Origin: Saturnia japonica
Taxonomy: Eukaryota > Arthropoda > Insecta > Lepidoptera > Saturniidae
Assembly: GCA_033032175.1 (NCBI GenBank)
Contig: CM065325.1
Coordinates: 3,438,930 to 3,502,929, forward strand
DNA: 64,000 bases
Reading direction: 5' to 3'
Shown here: in pieces, positions 29,169-41,020 of the stretch
How positions within the stretch are numbered: the first letter of the stretch is position 1
Layout of the letters: every line of letters begins with the position of its first letter
Translations under genes and position numbers: made by a program
The notes under the pieces: model-generated
Databases searched by the model: none
Told to the model about the DNA's origin: nothing
The model's input: the letters and a program-made list of their open reading frames with translations, nothing else

Positions 29169-32100
29169 CGTGGCCGTGTGCCGTGGTGGTTCCGGCTTAG
29201 AATTGACCCCTCCATCTCTACCCGTGGATGTCGTAAGAGGCGACTAAGGGAAAAAAAGCTAGGGGATGGGCAGCAGCATCCCCCACTTAAACAACAAAAA
29301 GCAATATCTGCGCTCGCCAACCCGCATGCCCAGCGTGGCGAGTATGGGCAAATCCCCCCTATGAAAACGACAAGAACGACCAGGCCCCCAGTCCCCGGCG
29401 GCCCCGCTATTCCTAGTTTCGGTAGCGGCTATGGTAACGGCGGGGCAGGGGGTGCTAAGAATCTCCGGAAGAGTTCCAGCTACCGACCCCCACGACAACT
29501 GGCCCTGGCAACATATAATAATCGCACTTTGAGGACTGACGAGAAGATTGTCGAGCTGGAAGAGGAAATAGACAAGTTACGCTGGGATCTTATAGGATTA
29601 TCAGAAGTCCGAAGAGAGGGTGAGGACACGATAATCATGAAATCCGGTAACTTGCTCTATTACAGGGAGGGCGACCAACAGTCCCTAGGTGGTGTCGGGT
29701 TTATCGTCCGGAAGTCTCTCATTAACAACATCGTGACCATCGACAGTGTGTCGAGCAGGGTAGCGTACCTGATACTCAGAATATCCAAAAGATATTCGTT
29801 GAAGGTCATACAGGTTTACGCACCGACCTCGGCACACCCTGATGATGAAGTGGAGGTTTTGTATGAGGACATTAGTAGGGCCATACATACCTCGAAAACC
29901 CACTTCACTGTTGTAATGGGAGACTTTACCGCAAAGCTGGGCAAAAGAGATGGTGAAGAGTTGGGAGTGGGGCAATTTGGTTAAGGGCAACGGAACCCTA
30001 GGGGCCAGAGGTTGGCCGATTTTATGGAGAAAGAGGGACTCTTTATGATGAACTCTTTCTTCCAGAAACCACCTCATAGGAAATGGACCTGGATGAGCCC
30101 CAATGGTTCCACGAAAAATGAGATAGACTTCATCATGACCACGAAGAGACAAATATTCAATGATGTCACTGTGATCCACAGAGTGAAAACCGGCAGTGAT
30201 CACCGAATGGTTAGAGGCACATTGAATATCAATCTAAAAATAGAAAGGTCTCGCCTGATGAAGTCTACGCTCCGAACCTCTAATGCTCAACTCCAAAACC
30301 CCGAGAGCTTTCAACTCGAATTGAAAAACCAATTCGATTGCCTAGATAGTTGCGTCTCCATAGATGATATTAGTAATAGGCTGGTAGAAACTGTCCATGC
30401 GGTTGGGTCCAAGTTCTTTAAAACTCACCGTAGCAATAGGACTCAAAAGATATCAGATCAAACCCGAAAACTCATGGCGGATCGGCGTGGTATGGCGCTG
30501 CAGTTTTCCGATGACGCTAAGTCCTATAGGCAGCTCAATAGATCTATTTATAAATCCTTGCGACACGATGTCCGGTCTTATAATACCAAAAGTATTAAAG
30601 AGACGATAGAGCGGAATAAAGGCTCCAAAGTGTTCGCAAGGAATGCATCTATTGGGCAGAGCCAGTTGACGAAGCTGAAAATGGATGATGGCAACGTAGC
30701 GTCCACCAAGCCAGAGGTATTAAGGGAGATCGAAAGGTTCTATGGGCAGTTATATACCTCGTCAACTAAGCCTGTTACCAGCCCGGCTAAAGATCCGAGA
30801 GCCAGGCTGACCCGACACTATACCGAAGATATCCCCGACATCACCCTGTACGAGATTAGGATGGCCCTTAAGCAGCTTAAGAACAACAAGGCGTCGGGTG
30901 ATGACGGAATTACATCAGAGCTTCTTAAAGCGGGTGGAACACCGGTACTTAAGGTCCTGCAGAAGCTCTTTAATTCCGTTATACTCGAGGGTAAAACGCC
31001 GGAAACGTGGGGCGGCAGCGTGGTGGTCCTGTTCTTCAAGAAAGGTGATAAAACCTTATTGAAGAACTATAGGCCCATCTCGTTGCTGAGCCATGTATAT
31101 AAGCTGTTTTCGAGGGTCATCACGAATCGTCTCGAGCACAAGTTTGATGACTTCCAGCCTCCCGAACAAGCCGGTTTCCGAAAAGGCTTTAGCACCATAG
31201 ACCACATCTATACGCTGCGGCAGATTATACAGAAGACTGAGGAGTATAATCTGCCTTTATGCTTAGCGTTCGTGGACTACGAAAAAGCCTTTGATTCGGT
31301 CGAAACCTGGGCAGTGTTGCAGTCTCTCCAGCGATGCCGTATTGACTATCGATATATCGAAGTCTTGAAGTGCTTGTACAACAACGCCACCATGTCAGTC
31401 CGAGTACAGGAGCAGTGCACGAAGGCATTCCTTTGAGAAGAGGCGTTAGACAGGGAGACGTAATATCTCCAAAACTGTTTACCGCCGCTCTAAAAGACGC
31501 CTTCAAGCTCCTGGAATGGCAAGGACTCGGCATCAATGTCAATGGCGAGTACATCACTCACCTTCGATTTGCTGACGACATCGTAGTCATGGCAGAATCG
31601 CTGGAAGATCTTGGAACAATGCTCGATGGCCTCGACAAAGTTTCTCCAGGTGGGCCTTAAAATTAACATGGACAAGACGAAAATCATGTCGAATGTCCAT
31701 GTGGTGCCCACCCCAGTATCAGTTGGGAACTCTTGTCTAGAAGTTGTTGAAGAATATGTCTACCTGGGACAAACAGTCCAGTTAGATAGGTCCAACTTTG
31801 AAAAAGAGGTCAGTCGACGAATCCAACTCGGCTGGGCAGCGTTCGGGAAACTGCGCGACGTCTTCTCGTCCAAAATACCTCAGTGCCTCAAGACGAAAGT
31901 CTTTGACCAGTGTGTGTTGCCAGTGATGACATACGGCACAGAGACGTGGTCGTTCACTGTGGGCCTCATAAGAAAACTCAAGGTCGCTCAGCGAGCTATG
32001 GAGAGGGCTATGCTTGGTGTTTCTCTACGAGATCAAATCAGAAATGAGGAGATCCGTAGACAAACTAAGGTAACCGACATAGCCAAAAGGATTAGCAAGT

Positions 32101-32352
32101 TGAAGTGGCAGTGGGCGGGGCACATAGTTCGGAGAACTGACGGCCGTTGGGGCAGAAAGGTTCTCGAGTGGAGACCACGCACCGGAAAGCGCAGCGTAGG
32201 ACAGCCCCCCACTAGATGGAAAGACGACATAATAAAGGTCGCTGAGAGCCGTTGGGTGCAGGCCGCACAAGATCGGTCGCTCTGGAGATCTATGGGGGAG
32301 GCCTATGTTCAGCAGTGGACGTCTTACGGCTGATATTATGATGATGATGATG
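29169..32352 (+). mobile_element. RTE-type LINE, nearly full length
   Basis: The 3184-bp element begins near CCGTGGCCGTGTGCCGTGGT and ends in a short ATG/GAT microsatellite (32338-32355), the tail type of RTE elements. Flanks ATGTAAAATC (29159-29168) and ATGTACAATC (32353-32362) match at 9 of 10 positions and are the probable target duplication. It encodes one endonuclease-RT protein, damaged at three places. Two relatives lie in the window: the old split copy at 17-24 kb and the tail copy at 63.4 kb. Confidence 0.88.
29178..32333 (+). pseudogene. RTE endonuclease-reverse transcriptase, three lesions
   Basis: The endonuclease (about 29500-30240) has LATYNNRTLR, LIGLSEVRREG (E), VVMGDFTAKLG (D) and VKTGSDHRMVRG (SDH). 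The RT has KASGDDGITSELLKAGG, LKNYRPISLLSHVYK, AFVDYEKAFDSVE, PLRRGVRQGDVISPKLF and LRFADDIVVMAE (DD). The C-terminal part has EYVYLGQTVQLD, VMTYGTETWS and WQWAGHIVRRTDGRWGRK, typical of RTE and of proteins sometimes called craniofacial development protein 2-like. Lesions: a TAA at 29982-29984, in frame on both sides; a frameshift near 31425; and a second near 31650 that restores the first frame. It cannot make a whole enzyme but is close to intact. Confidence 0.9.
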
Positions 32353-32362
32353 ATGTACAATC

Positions 32363-33264
32363 GATTCAGTTTGGGTTACAATTCTAAATGTACCATTTTT
32401 TATGTTCGATAACAATTGAAATGTATAGGATTATGAAATAAAGAAACATGAACAACTTATTCATACCAATATTTTACATTCATTAAAAAAAGGAATTAAG
32501 CTAATAATTATACTGTTCAGTGTTTAGTGCACTTCATGATTGGGCGAGGTTTGTGACTGATCGCGTACGTACGCTACTGAACCGACGGAACTGTCAGTTG
32601 TACCGGAGAGTTGCGGTCCGGCACATCACCACTTTGTTTATTCCATTGTTAATTTGATTACGCTCGCGTGTGTTCGACCGCTAAGAACAAAAAAAGGAAG
32701 TCTTTACGCCGTGCGTGCTAACTATCTCACTGAAGTGCCTGGGATTATTCTTAATCGTTCCACAACCTTCAGGCAAACCACCAACGAGAAGCTGGGCATT
32801 CCAGAAAAACGGTAAGTGGATTTGCGTTGTTAGTTGCAGACTTTTCGCCAACTTGGGTTACACTGAACACTAAAAAGGGTGTGATAATCAATATTGGTCC
32901 TTCGAAAAAAACCAGTTCAAAGTTGATTACAATCATCACCGTATACTGTCTAGAAAAATGTTCACTACCCCCGAAACATTACTTTGACAGTGACATTTCT
33001 TTGTTTACATTTTTCATCATGAATTCCATTTCTTACTATAGTGAAGATTACGTTTTATAACATCTTTATTTAATTTTTCATATAAAATTGAAAAATTGCT
33101 TTTACTTATTATAAGAACTTTGTAAGTCAGATATAAAGAATTAAGGGAGATATGACGTTGCCTCATAAATGCCTTTGGAAATAATATATAGAGAAGAAAA
33201 CAGACAGAATAAATATAACAATTTTAATACGCTATAAACAAAAACCTAACTACAACAATGAACA
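32363..33264. other. Intergenic DNA with a GC-richer exon-like block
   Basis: From about 32550 to 32811 the sequence is richer in GC and one plus-strand frame is open for about 86 codons, without an ATG. It ends on a strong donor, AAAACG|GTAAGT (32812). It could be a 5' exon of a plus-strand gene or the leader of a mobile element. The rest is AT-rich. AAGGGAGATATGACGTTG at 33143-33160 belongs to a small dispersed repeat also at 46487, 50340 and, inverted, 54313. Possible mRpL40 polyadenylation signals lie at 33223 (ATTAAA) and 33065 (AATAAA) on the minus strand. Confidence 0.5.
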
Positions 33265-36200
33265 CTAATTATCCCATTTTTTGGAAATGTCGATGTATTC
33301 TCCGTCAGGTGATTCATAATTCTTTATAGGTGGGGTAGCCACGGGACCCTTTATACTGTATGGCACCAGTTTCAAATCAGGCTGAAAACAATAAGAAAAT
33401 AGTTAACATAAAAAAAGATTTTATTAGTATCGTAAAGTTCAAGAAAACGTTACGGCACAGTGCTTACTGCATGGCGTTCTATATTCAATATTAAATAAAA
33501 ATAATTAATTATTGAAATGAGATCCCAATAGTTGACATATTTTTCGTAAAATTTCTCCTCTTTAAGAGGAAACGCGGGTAGCGTTTTATCTATACAAACG
33601 TATTTCTCTATTTACCTCTGGCTAATGGCACTAGAGGAAATATTTGTATACAATACAATCTGTTTATTATATCACTGTCATTACCTGTTTTGATCTTTTC
33701 CACAATTATTTTAAAAACTATGTTCAGTTTAGGTATAAACCACATACAGCCCGGCCTATCTCTTAGTAATTATAATTTTAAATTATCAAAATAAAAAAAA
33801 GTGTCAGGTTGTATAGCAAGATCCCGAAGCACATTCATGATTTACCGGACAACTAGTTCAAGGACCATATCAAGCAGGTTTTACTGTCAAAAAGTTATTA
33901 TAGGGTGGATCATTATGTGAATGATAGTGATGTCTGGAAGTGACTACCTCTCTGTACATCCACTAAATTATTATTGACATTGTTAAAACAGTTTTTTTTT
34001 AAGAAAAAGCCGAAGTCATGTTATATTTATGACAGTGATGGCGTCATCATAAAAATAGTGTCTACTGTTTTAAAATAACCCATAAAATATTATCAAGCAG
34101 AATTACTCTAAACCAACAAAATATTTACAAGAATCTCCAACCTAATTTTGACTAGTAATTAATGTATGAACAAAACAAACCATAATAGCTTCATTGTATA
34201 AATCTTCAGATTCCTCATAGAGCTTATCCAAAGCTCGACGCTGAGCAGCCATGATCCTGTCTATTTGAGCCACATTAGCCATGTATTCTACACGCTTATA
34301 CCGTGACCATTCCTTTTCAAGTAATGCTCGAACTTCTGTCTCCTCTGCAGACAGTTTAGACTGTGGTCGTTTTCGTTTTCTGTAAAACACAATTAAGTAT
34401 ACTTTTAATGATAAACAATAATATATTGATGGGTTTTTTTCTGCTGTCAAGCTGCTTTACAGTTTTATCAGTAACATATATAAAAATATAGATACAAAGA
34501 AAAATTCATGGGTAATGGATTCATATTCTGCATTTTTCTTCAACAGATTTAAGAGCTTATTTATGTATTTTTTAAAGTTCTAATTTCTGTGATAACCTGT
34601 TTTGTAGTGGAGTCTATTGACTTAATGAATATACTTCAAATCATACCAATATACTTATATTTATACTTATACTTATATAAATACCTAAAAGTTATCCTTT
34701 ATTAAATAATAATATAATTACGGAAAAACAGGTTATGTCACTATGAACTAATTTTACGAGAGAGAGAGAGAAAACTTTTTTAACGTACATATTGTGGTGG
34801 TATATTCTTAGTAAAATGTATATCTTTATAATAAAAAAATGAAATTCTATTCGTCGGTAAGTGCCTCACTTGAAAACGGATCGACCATTTTGGTTATTTT
34901 TTGTTTTACAATGTTCATGATAGTTAAATCTAAGTTTCTATGGTAAGAAATATTGGAAAATTTTCAAATTCTGGAAAAACTGAACGTCCTTTTTTTCAAT
35001 CAGCTTTTTGTTTGAACTCAAGACCATATCTCGCTATTCAAAGGAAGGATCGATATGCTTTATTAGGAATTATTTTGTTTTATTCATTATGATTCTGGAA
35101 AAGATATCAGAAACAAAAATCATTCTTGGTCAAGTTATTGACTATTGAAAGGGCAGAACAACTTCTTCCAATCCATTTAATAGTATTTTACAAATAATAA
35201 TAGTAATTTACTGCCAAAAAATTTACATAAAAATACATTTTAAAATTTAAGTCCACATACATAATTTAGCATTGGGACAGACTGAGCTGATGGCATGTGG
35301 TGTGGCAACACAACGATGTGGTCAAATAAATCTTCAATATAGTTCTGATGTGAAAATAACTATACATATAATATTTTATAATAAATATTTAAGACTGAGT
35401 CTTTTGACTTAGAATATATTGCAGTATCACCGACACGCTTTTAGAGGTTAAAAAATCCATGCTTAAATCTTGTAACATATTACTTTTTTAAACTATTGAT
35501 TACAAAATATTAACATTTACCCTAATTGATCCAACAGATCCAAAGGAACTTCCATTTCATCGATAGGTTTTAACTGTCTTGCATTTTTCTCCAGTCTTCT
35601 GATCTGTTTCTCAAGTTTTTTACGACGTCTTTCCTCACGAGCTTTAATGATTGCTGGATCTACCTTCTTTTTTTTCTTCATTGGTTCTGCCCTGATAATT
35701 AATTAATTAAAATTAAAAAAAAATATATATATACATATATAAACTAAAATAAATTTTGTAAATGTTGGAAAGTAATGTTTGTCATTTTTCATTATCATCA
35801 TTATTTATCATCAAAATTATTTATTTAAAAATCCAACAAAAGCAATATAGTCTCAAACGAAAATTATACTATTAACTCCAGTAAATAATAAATAGAATAT
35901 TAAGATGAACTACATCTACAATCTATATATTACAATCTATATAATTAATTTCTAATACATATGATATTTAATAAATAATATGTGAAGTATGTATATCATT
36001 TTCATTATCAGAGGTGTAAAATTAAATATCACTCAAAATCAAAATATTTTTTATTGAATTTAGGCCCCAAGAAGGCACTTAAGATTGTCAAAACACTACC
36101 ACCGGTTTGGAAAACATCCCAGCCATCGAGAAGAACCGACAAGAAACTCGATCGGATTTATCAACATCTTAATATCTGTTTTAAAATTGTTTTACAGTAT

Positions 36201-39200
36201 TTAAATTATATATAGTTATTATCATTTTGAGTAGACGTACAGAGAGGGAATTACATCCAGACATCACCATCATTCACGTAATCAGCCACCCTATAAATAC
36301 CCCCTTCGACAATAAATCCTGCTGAACATGATTATTGAACTCATTATCAGGCAAATCAGTATAATGTGCTTAGGAAGTTTATTATAGAGTGTAACTCAAT
36401 TACCTAAAAAACTTTTATTTGTTTTACTAAGTCTAAAAAACGAAATGACTATTTTATATTTATTTCTAGTATTGAAATTGTGCGTGTTAGTTACAAGTTC
36501 AAAATTATCTTTATTTTTCCGAACATACATTATATTTTCCAAAATGTATTAGGAAGGCAAAGTTAAGATACTAAATTCTTGAAATTTATTCCTCAATGAT
36601 TGGCATGGTCCCATATCATAAAACGCTCGAACTACACGTTTTTGTAATACATATATAGTATCTCTCTCAGCTGTACCCTTTTACCCCACATTAAAATACC
36701 GTAGGACATTAAACTGTGGAAGTAAGCGATGTAGACCAGCCTAGCAATAGCAATATCAGTTAACCGACGAATCTTACGCACTGCGTATGCAGCGGAGCTT
36801 TATTTCCCTGCTAAGGTTTTAATGTGAAGACCCCATTGTAATTTTGCATCTAGTGTGATGCCTAAGAATTCAGTATTATGAAACAAGCCTACTATGTTCT
36901 CTTCTATCTTAATATTACTTTCAACACGTTATACATTGGGTAAGGCAAATCTGATACATTTTGTTTTGTTTGCATTTAACAATAGATTATTTAAAGCAAA
37001 CCATTCTGATATTTTCAATAGAGTATTATTTACATGCCTAATATTTTCTTTTCACTTGAAATATAAGTGAAGTATTGTCTGCAAAAAGAACAATATTAGC
37101 ATAGTTCTTAACCATTAGGGTAGATCATTTATATATACTAAAAATAAAAAGGGTCCCAATATCGAACCCTGTGATACATCGATTTTAGCCAAAGATCCCG
37201 AAAAGGTTGCGCCATTAACACTTACTTTTAGATAGCGATCTGTTAAATATGATTCTAGAAAGTCTAGAGAAGGTCCACACACACCATGTTTCATCTTAAG
37301 TATGAGCGTAGTGTGATCAACGCATCGAAAGCTTTTGAAAGATAACAGAATACACTGATTACATCTTGCGACTTCTTCCATGCCTCAAATATGTGACTTA
37401 ATAGCATTGCACCAGCATCAGTCATAGATTTTGATTTTGTAAAATCAAACTTCAGATTATACTATATTTTATGATTATTAAACTACTCTAATAATTGCTT
37501 AAGCATAATTTTCTCAAAAAGCTTACTAATAGAATGAAGCACAGGAATTGGTCTATAATTTCCAATATTACTTTTATATTCACTTCTTCATAATAATGAT
37601 TATGGAAGTGCAAATAGATTAATGTGTAATGGTTCTCATATGCATGTTAGTCAATTAATCTTTCCACACTCTATAGAATACATTTTTAGTTTTGCTACCA
37701 TTACCATAGTTGATCTGTGACTCGTATTTGCAGAGCTGCTGTCGTAGATATGTTTCTTACATTTTTAGATAAAGTTGCTGTTGAACTTACTGCTAATCTG
37801 TAAATTAAATATTTTAATTGTAATTTAGACTTAAGCTAATTATATTATATTCACCCTCAGATACACCCAGGTTGCCAGAAATTAAAGGGGTACTAAATTC
37901 ATGTTTCACGAACTTCTTTTACTGAAATGCCTAGCATCTAGGGTGAACTATATACTATAAATAATTGAATGAATACTTTATTGTACTTTTAGTAAGTACA
38001 CTGGAGAGCTTTAAGCTGTAAAATTTTTTCTTCCAGCTAACCAGCGGTAATGTGGAAAAAATATTATTGTTAGTAGTGCAATAGGAAATTCAATTTAAAT
38101 AAAACAAAAATCTGCAAACACAAAAATATGAAACTTGAAAAGTAATAAAATTTCAATTCAAAAATATAATTACACTAAATAAATAAAGTAGAAATAAATA
38201 TAAAGTATATACAAGAATACTTATATACAGGGTTATTGGTAATTTGCCCTATTCCCGTTAGGAGGTAATAGAGGTGACTATTTGCGATAATTTTAACCCC
38301 CATGTGCATTATGCAAAAGTGAACCATTTTTGAGTTATCATGTTTTTTAGCTTTTTCTAAAATAAGTCAAAAATGCATTTTTTTTTTAAGTATCAATTTA
38401 AATCTCATTTTTACTTCTGATTTATAATGCCAACTTCTTCAAAATGTTCGAAGCTTTTGTAAAATAAGTAGGTATAGGTAGGTACTCGACAATGAAACAA
38501 AATAATTATTAATACAGGTTATCTTTATATATGCAATCAATATCATTACTTACTTGGTCACAACACTACAACTATTAAATTATAACTGTCATCGAGAAAA
38601 TAAAGAAATGGAAATAGTATAGTAGAACAACATAATGATAAAATAATAAATTCTGAAAAATGCTTAAATTAAATGTATGTTTGCTATTTTGTTAAGCTCC
38701 GCTGTGATACTTTACAGACATCGTTCAGTGTATGTAGGTGCTTGTGTTTGGTTTTAGGGGATTTTTGTTTTGTGAAATGTTACTAGGATGACAGTGACTT
38801 TGTATTGAGAGTGGTACCGTTATAATCAGGGATCTAATAATCTCTATTGATTTCAACCCCCAATTTGTGCAAAACTATTCTAAAACCAAACTTATTTTTT
38901 GGACAGCAAAATTTTTCCACCTTGGGCCACATTGGGTTGGACACTGCACTTTTTTTTTAAATCATAACCACAGCTAGCACCCATTGAGAACATAAAAAAC
39001 TACTCTGATCAAAAAAGTGAAAAGTAAAATGCATGACATTTAATTAAATATATTGGTGTTTATTTATTACGTTAATTTAATGGAACAAAAATACAGATGT
39101 AAAAATTGTAAAAAAAAAAACAAGATTCAAAATAGATAGGTTATATTATAATCTAAAAGAATTACATACCGTGAAAGTGAACGTAATATGGACACATTTA

Positions 39201-39204
39201 ACAT
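33265..39204 (-). CDS. mRpL40: Mitochondrial large-subunit ribosomal protein mL40, five exons
   Basis: Coding exons, 5' to 3': 39204-39170 (11 codons + 2 bases), 37797-37705, 35691-35521, 34379-34181 and 33381-33265 (stop TAG). All introns are GT-AG and all phases agree, giving 615 bases or 204 residues, close to the 206 of human MRPL40. The first two exons give a Ser/Arg/Thr-rich mitochondrial targeting peptide (starts MLNVSILRSLS, contains SKNVRNISTT). Exon 3 has EPMKKKKKVDPAIIKARE, matching the conserved EPLRKKKKVDP of the family, and a basic coiled coil. Exon 4 continues the helix (LLEKEWSRYKRVEYM, LDKLYEESEDLYNEA). Exon 5 has GPVATPPIKNYESPDGEYID, the conserved end. The protein is part of the mitoribosome central protuberance. 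Confidence 0.93.
34800..35110. repeat. Dispersed repeat in mRpL40 intron 3
   Basis: TATAATAAAAAAATGAAATT, then AAAACGGATCGACCATTTTG, recalls a common lepidopteran repeat phrase ('…AACGGCTGAACCGATTTGG'). The rest of this intron (34380-35520) shows nothing further. Confidence 0.4.
36020..37600 (-). mobile_element. Decayed LINE in mRpL40 intron 2
   Basis: Minus-strand RT pieces in several frames: NYRPIPVLHSISKLFEKI (about 37540), SLDFLESYLTDRYLKVSVNG and DVSQGSILGPFLFLVYINDL (37115-37381), then VLFADNTSLIF (about 37080). In the last, the second catalytic Asp is Asn. ARLVYIAYFHSLMSYGI (about 36720) belongs to the C-terminal part. The 3' region at about 36030-36190 has GAAGAACCGACAAGAAACTC, a dispersed lepidopteran tail phrase. 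It lies in the same orientation as the host gene and is inactive. Confidence 0.8.
38225..38480 (+). repeat. Dispersed repeat in mRpL40 intron 1
   Basis: TATACAGGGTTATTGGTAAT, then CGTTAGGAGGTAATAGAGGT, resembles one end of a mariner-like or related non-autonomous element. No matching opposite end was found, so its class is open. Other parts of intron 1 (37798-39169) show nothing. Confidence 0.4.
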
Positions 39205-39781
39205 TTTTACAACACTGGTACCACAAATAGCTTCAAATTTGAATATTACCCACATAAAATAACAATTTCACGCAAATCACTACTTATTTATTATGTAAAC
39301 AGACTGAAATAAGAAATTTCATTCGATTAAGAGATATACTAATGTAATTAATCATTCAAATAAAAAGATAACTCGATTATAGATTTAGTATTTCCTTAAA
39401 TTACTTGATATTTCAATTAGGAGTAAACACTAATCATTCATAATCGAATTACAATTAGTAATTTGTAATGCTAGGTTACATGCTACTAATTTTATAGAAA
39501 TAGTTTTTTCCCCCCTTAGCTACTTGCATAATTGGATATATGATATTGTGTTCTTGTAAAGAACATTCTTGACGTCTGCGCGACCTATTTTATTAGCTTC
39601 GCAATCTAGATGTTTAATAAGTACATATCTCATAATCGCCCACCTCTAAGTATACATATAGGGCTCGATTAAGAATGATCACTCATTATAGAAATAACCC
39701 GAGTATGAAAATCATTTTTATCCGTTTAATACAATTAATGTAAATCATCCATAATCTCGCACCTCTAGAAATTATCTCTAT
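39205..39781. other. 5' flank of mRpL40, AT-rich
   Basis: Upstream region of the minus-strand mRpL40 ATG; it should contain the promoter, but I see no TATA box I would trust. ATAATCGCCCACCTCTA (39631) and ATAATCTCGCACCTCTA (39751) are a loose direct repeat. Confidence 0.4.
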
Positions 39782-41020
39782 CAGTGTTGCCAACCTAACT
39801 TTTAGAAAAATGGTAGAGGAAGTAACAAAAATTTGTAGACCGTAAAATTAAAATCGGTAAATCTACCAACTTACCCAACACTCACAGAATACTGATTCAC
39901 AGTGTATACTATAAATACTACTATAATAATGATATAAAAAAGCGGAAGAGTTTTTTGTTTGTTTAAACACGTCTCTGAAAACCACCAGTCGGATTCGACA
40001 AATTCTTTTTGTATATGATAGTCAGATTGAGGAGGAATAGTATCGGCTATCTAAAATTAGGCTACAATTCTCAGCTAGCCTTAATATTTATTTTTGTTAA
40101 GTAAGTCAGAAGTGAATAATATTCCCAAATTGCTTTATCCGCGTGCGCTTGCGTTATAGTTAATGATATCTAAAAACAATGTCCCACAAAAATATTGGTC
40201 CCTAGAATATCTATAAAAAACCGTGATAGCATATACATATCTCTTATACTTAAGCCACAATAAGGTCTTTTGTGACAAAAATTGTTGAATAATAAAAAAG
40301 TGATTTATGAGCATTATTTTTAAGCATGGCATATTAATCGTTATGAACGAAAGTTACTTCATAATCAAAAAATAATCTTCTGGAGGTTTAACTTTTCCCT
40401 TTACATCATGTTATTTGGACTCATAATTTAAGATATAATAATTCAACACTCAGCTATGGATAGACAGTATGTGGCGGATATCCCTGGCAGCCCGATATAA
40501 ATATTGTCTATACTGAAGTATGCTATATCATCAATCAGTGATGTCTTTTAATTTATATGCGGGTAAAACCGCGGGACACAGCTAGTATTATATATTTGAA
40601 CTAAAAATTTTTTGTATGTTAATTTCGTATCGAACTTAATTCACTTTACTAAAGCCAATGATAGTAGTAACTTCCCATGTATTACTTTACTTTATGGTGG
40701 TAATCTAAATAGTGAACACAGCGGATGGCGCGCTGCTGCGCCAACTTATACCGGTGGTGGTACGTTTGTACCTACCACGAAAAATGAAGAAAAAGATAAA
40801 ATTTGTCTCTGGTAAAAACTATCTATCAGCTGTCACCGTCACTATCAGTCAGACACAGTAACGTTCTTTTGACGTAGGTTTATATCAAACATCGGTAACT
40901 TTTTTTAAGGTTTTGTAAAATATTGGATAATCGGTAGATTTGAGAATTATAATCGTAGATTGCTATACAGAAGGCAAAATTGGTAGATCTACCAATAAGT
41001 TGGTTGATATGACAACACTG
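39782..41020. mobile_element. hAT-like non-autonomous element
   Basis: Left end CAGTGTTGCCAACCTAACTT and the reverse complement of the right end CAGTGTTGTCATATCAACCA form imperfect inverted repeats. Flanks ATCTCTAT (39774-39781) and ATCTCTCA (41021-41028) agree at 6 of 8 positions, as a worn 8-bp hAT duplication would. Subterminal GGTAGATTTACC-like motifs occur at both ends (about 39853, 40931, 40982). No transposase is present. A minus-strand LINE-tail fragment (up to 40590, ending in CGCGGGACACAGCTAGTA) appears to be inserted inside. Confidence 0.6.
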
